In this document: positions 63,501 through 64,000 of the stretch, piece by piece
Numbering within the stretch: the first letter of the stretch is position 1
Layout of the letters: each line of letters starts with the position of its first letter
Assembly: GCA_017437785.1 (NCBI GenBank)
Contig: JAFRXH010000091.1
Span: 1-64,000 of the forward strand
Length of the DNA: 64,000 bases
Reading direction: 5' to 3'
DNA from: Lachnospiraceae bacterium
GTDB lineage: Bacteria; Bacillota; Clostridia; Lachnospirales; Lachnospiraceae
Notes under the pieces: model-generated
Seen by the model: only the letters and a program-made list of their open reading frames with translations
The model's database searches: none
Told to the model about the DNA's origin: nothing
Position numbers and translations under genes: made by a program

Positions 63501-64000
63501 CCTGCATCCTGAGCTGTTACTGTGATAACTGCTGTGCCTGCACTTATTGCTGTAATATTTCCACTCTGGTCTACTGAAACCACACCTTCATTTGATGAAG
63601 ACCACAAAACCGCTTTGTTAGTTGCATTACTAGGCGCTATAGTTGCTGTTAACACAGCCTTGTCACCTGCTATCATTTCCTTTGTTGTCGAGCTCAAAGT
63701 AATTGAAGAAACATATACCGGTACTACAACAGAAATACGTACGCATGTGTAATTCCCATCACCATCGTATGCATATACATCAGAAATATATTTCCCACTT
63801 TCGTTATTATGATCAGAAATCTTAACATTATAACTATATGTATTTCCGCTAATTAACGTTGCTTTTGTATTATTAAAATAATCACCTTTAAGATCATCCT
63901 GCCCATTAGCATCCGTCCAAGTAGGACAAATGACACGCTCTATTCCCACATTGTCCGTAGCTTCACAAACAATGGTATAACCTAAAGGTGAAAGATTCGT
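60518..64000 (-). CDS. Multi-cohesin, dockerin-containing surface protein (5' end outside window)
   Basis: The last 1160 residues are visible. The frame continues beyond base 64000 (TNLSPLGYTIVCEATDN precedes the first in-frame GTG). Order of domains: Bsp-like repeat (PTWTDANGQDD), BIG2 Ig-like domain (ending SAGTAVITVTA), cohesin-like 1 (63041-63436), dockerin-like pair of calcium loops (62840-63040; DLTGDGVVAMGD and DVTGDTKVAMGD), cohesin-like 2 (62327-62731), 3 (61892-62296) and 4 (61454-61861), then three BIG2-like domains. Cohesins 2 to 4 are near-copies (NPGIASAALTVSYD, KNLIQWYDVSGNKDTTATG) joined by short Glu/Pro-rich linkers. No LPXTG or membrane tail is seen. Cohesins bind dockerins of other proteins, so this looks like a scaffold. 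Confidence 0.9.
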   Translation of the reverse strand, partial: TNLSPLGYTIVCEATDNVGIERVICPTWTDANGQDDLKGDYFNNTKATLISGNTYSYNVKISDHNNESGKYISDVYAYDGDGNYTCVRISVVVPVYVSSITLSSTTKEMIAGDKAVLTATIAPSNATNKAVLWSSSNEGVVSVDQSGNITAISAGTAVITVTAQDAGGVSARCTVTVKASSTPVQTDYATVTVGSASAKAGSNIEIPISISKNPGIAGAAFSIKYDKTALTLSEIKAGAVFSSGTFTSSNDKGLIQWYYAGESSIKTNGVLFTATFTVNASAKKGDYIVSVGLLNDEKANFTDHNATEVPVVFNAGKITVGDCVKGDLTGDGVVAMGDVVKVARAVAGYITLTEEEEIAADVTGDTKVAMGDVVKIARYVAGYIDSLDVTAATTSSVYNDIVDQHNTIMSDIPGKEGQIDFASEAEMIVSGNKAKAGETVEIPVVLKTNPGIASAALTVSYDSASLELTSITKGEVFSGGTFNGDTEKNLIQWYDVSGNKDTTATGTAFTLGFKVKSGTTAGSYTVKVGYLDNDEANVTNINSENVKVSFTDGVIKVEGGNGEQPDAKTAVMEVGSGKAEAGKSIDIPVKITTNPGIASAALTVSYNTTVLSLKTITKGEVFNNGTFTGDIDKNLIQWYDVAENKDTTATGEMFTLTFEVKDSATEGKYAVELGYLNDEETNVTNINSENVKVSFTAGEIEVEKTGQEEPDTKNAVVEVGKGKTISGNSISIPVKMTSNPGIASVALSISYDATALTLNSITQGDVFSSGTFNADIEKNLVQWYDVSGNKDTTKTGVMFTLKFDVKESASAGKYAIKVGYLNDNESNVTNINSENVAVTFKDGEVEVVSGSVMPGVAKEDPMCVAPDVTEETTDLYLIKGQKFTMPETGWISSNKKFVSVSKKGVVKAKKVTTAPITLTNGERTINVYVTLPVIDKKLEIKSTDETNEYKIKLDYDSEHLDVYWCSNAPDVATVDDEGVVEGVAAGSATITAYINGKAFKCKVKVKETEPYAERTVHMTVGASKTVKIKGLKNPVWESDDTSIVTVNKNKITAVAKGMACLTTTAGEKKYYVYVRVEDLTLDDNDFTSIGKNKYSITMNAGDTEWVDFDGIYQDVVFTSTKSEIAYISNNTENLVARKPGKAKITAKVNGKPITIMVTVK

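Overview
This window reads as a chromosome segment of a Gram-positive anaerobe of the Clostridia, most likely a Lachnospiraceae (gut or rumen type). The evidence is indirect: strong GGAGG ribosome sites throughout, a SpoVB-like flippase, diaminopimelate dehydrogenase, the split purH/purO arrangement, DUF2812/PadR pairs, TPM and zinc-ribbon membrane proteins, Bsp/BIG2/cohesin/dockerin surface modules, and ABC systems of Firmicutes type. No rRNA, tRNA, CRISPR array or intact transposon was found. Coding density is high and about 80 percent of genes lie on the minus strand.

Layout. 0-4 kb: the end of an ABC transporter gene with a perfect operator-like palindrome, a YqeY-like protein, a TSCPD protein and a lipid-linked-oligosaccharide flippase. 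3.1-10.4 kb: the F1Fo ATP synthase operon (atpB-E-F-[delta-alpha fusion]-G-D-C) with two unknown genes at its tail. No separate delta gene exists; a piece resembling the delta C-terminal domain is fused to the front of alpha. The c subunit carries a signal-peptide-like extension. 10.4-13.5 kb: a DUF2812/PadR pair with a dense palindromic operator region and an AzlCD amino-acid exporter pair. 13.5-16.8 kb: a large acidic secreted repeat protein. 17-23.7 kb: a spermidine/putrescine potABCD operon headed by a 56-residue GTG-start gene, a zinc-ribbon/TPR membrane protein and a small membrane protein. 23.7-30.5 kb: valS, an intracellular GH13 enzyme, and a Rad3-type helicase fused to a PD-(D/E)XK nuclease.

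30.4-31.0 kb is the only long non-coding stretch. It holds six same-direction TTATGTAA octamers and a nested hairpin element. 31-45.4 kb: a DUF2812-type gene, an ABC exporter pair, standalone AICAR transformylase plus PurO-type IMP cyclohydrolase, a MATE pump divergent from a short DtxR-like regulator, a TPM protein and its zinc-ribbon neighbour, an aldolase/acyl-ACP thioesterase/Ddh operon, a methyltransferase and a C39-like protein. 45.7-51 kb: a VWA lipoprotein, a PD-(D/E)XK_2 protein, an ADP-ribosylglycohydrolase and a P-loop/CYTH fusion.

51-60.4 kb is a more A+T-rich accessory zone of zinc-ribbon membrane proteins, lipoproteins and unknown genes. It contains three decayed copies of genes whose intact relatives lie within a few kilobases, which indicates local duplication and loss. 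60.5 kb to the end is the 3' part of a giant surface protein with Bsp-like and BIG2 domains, four cohesin-like domains and one dockerin-like domain, that is, a scaffoldin-like architecture.

The two observations most worth following are the delta-alpha ATP synthase fusion and the cohesin/dockerin protein. All assignments come from reading the sequence by eye; no database search was run.
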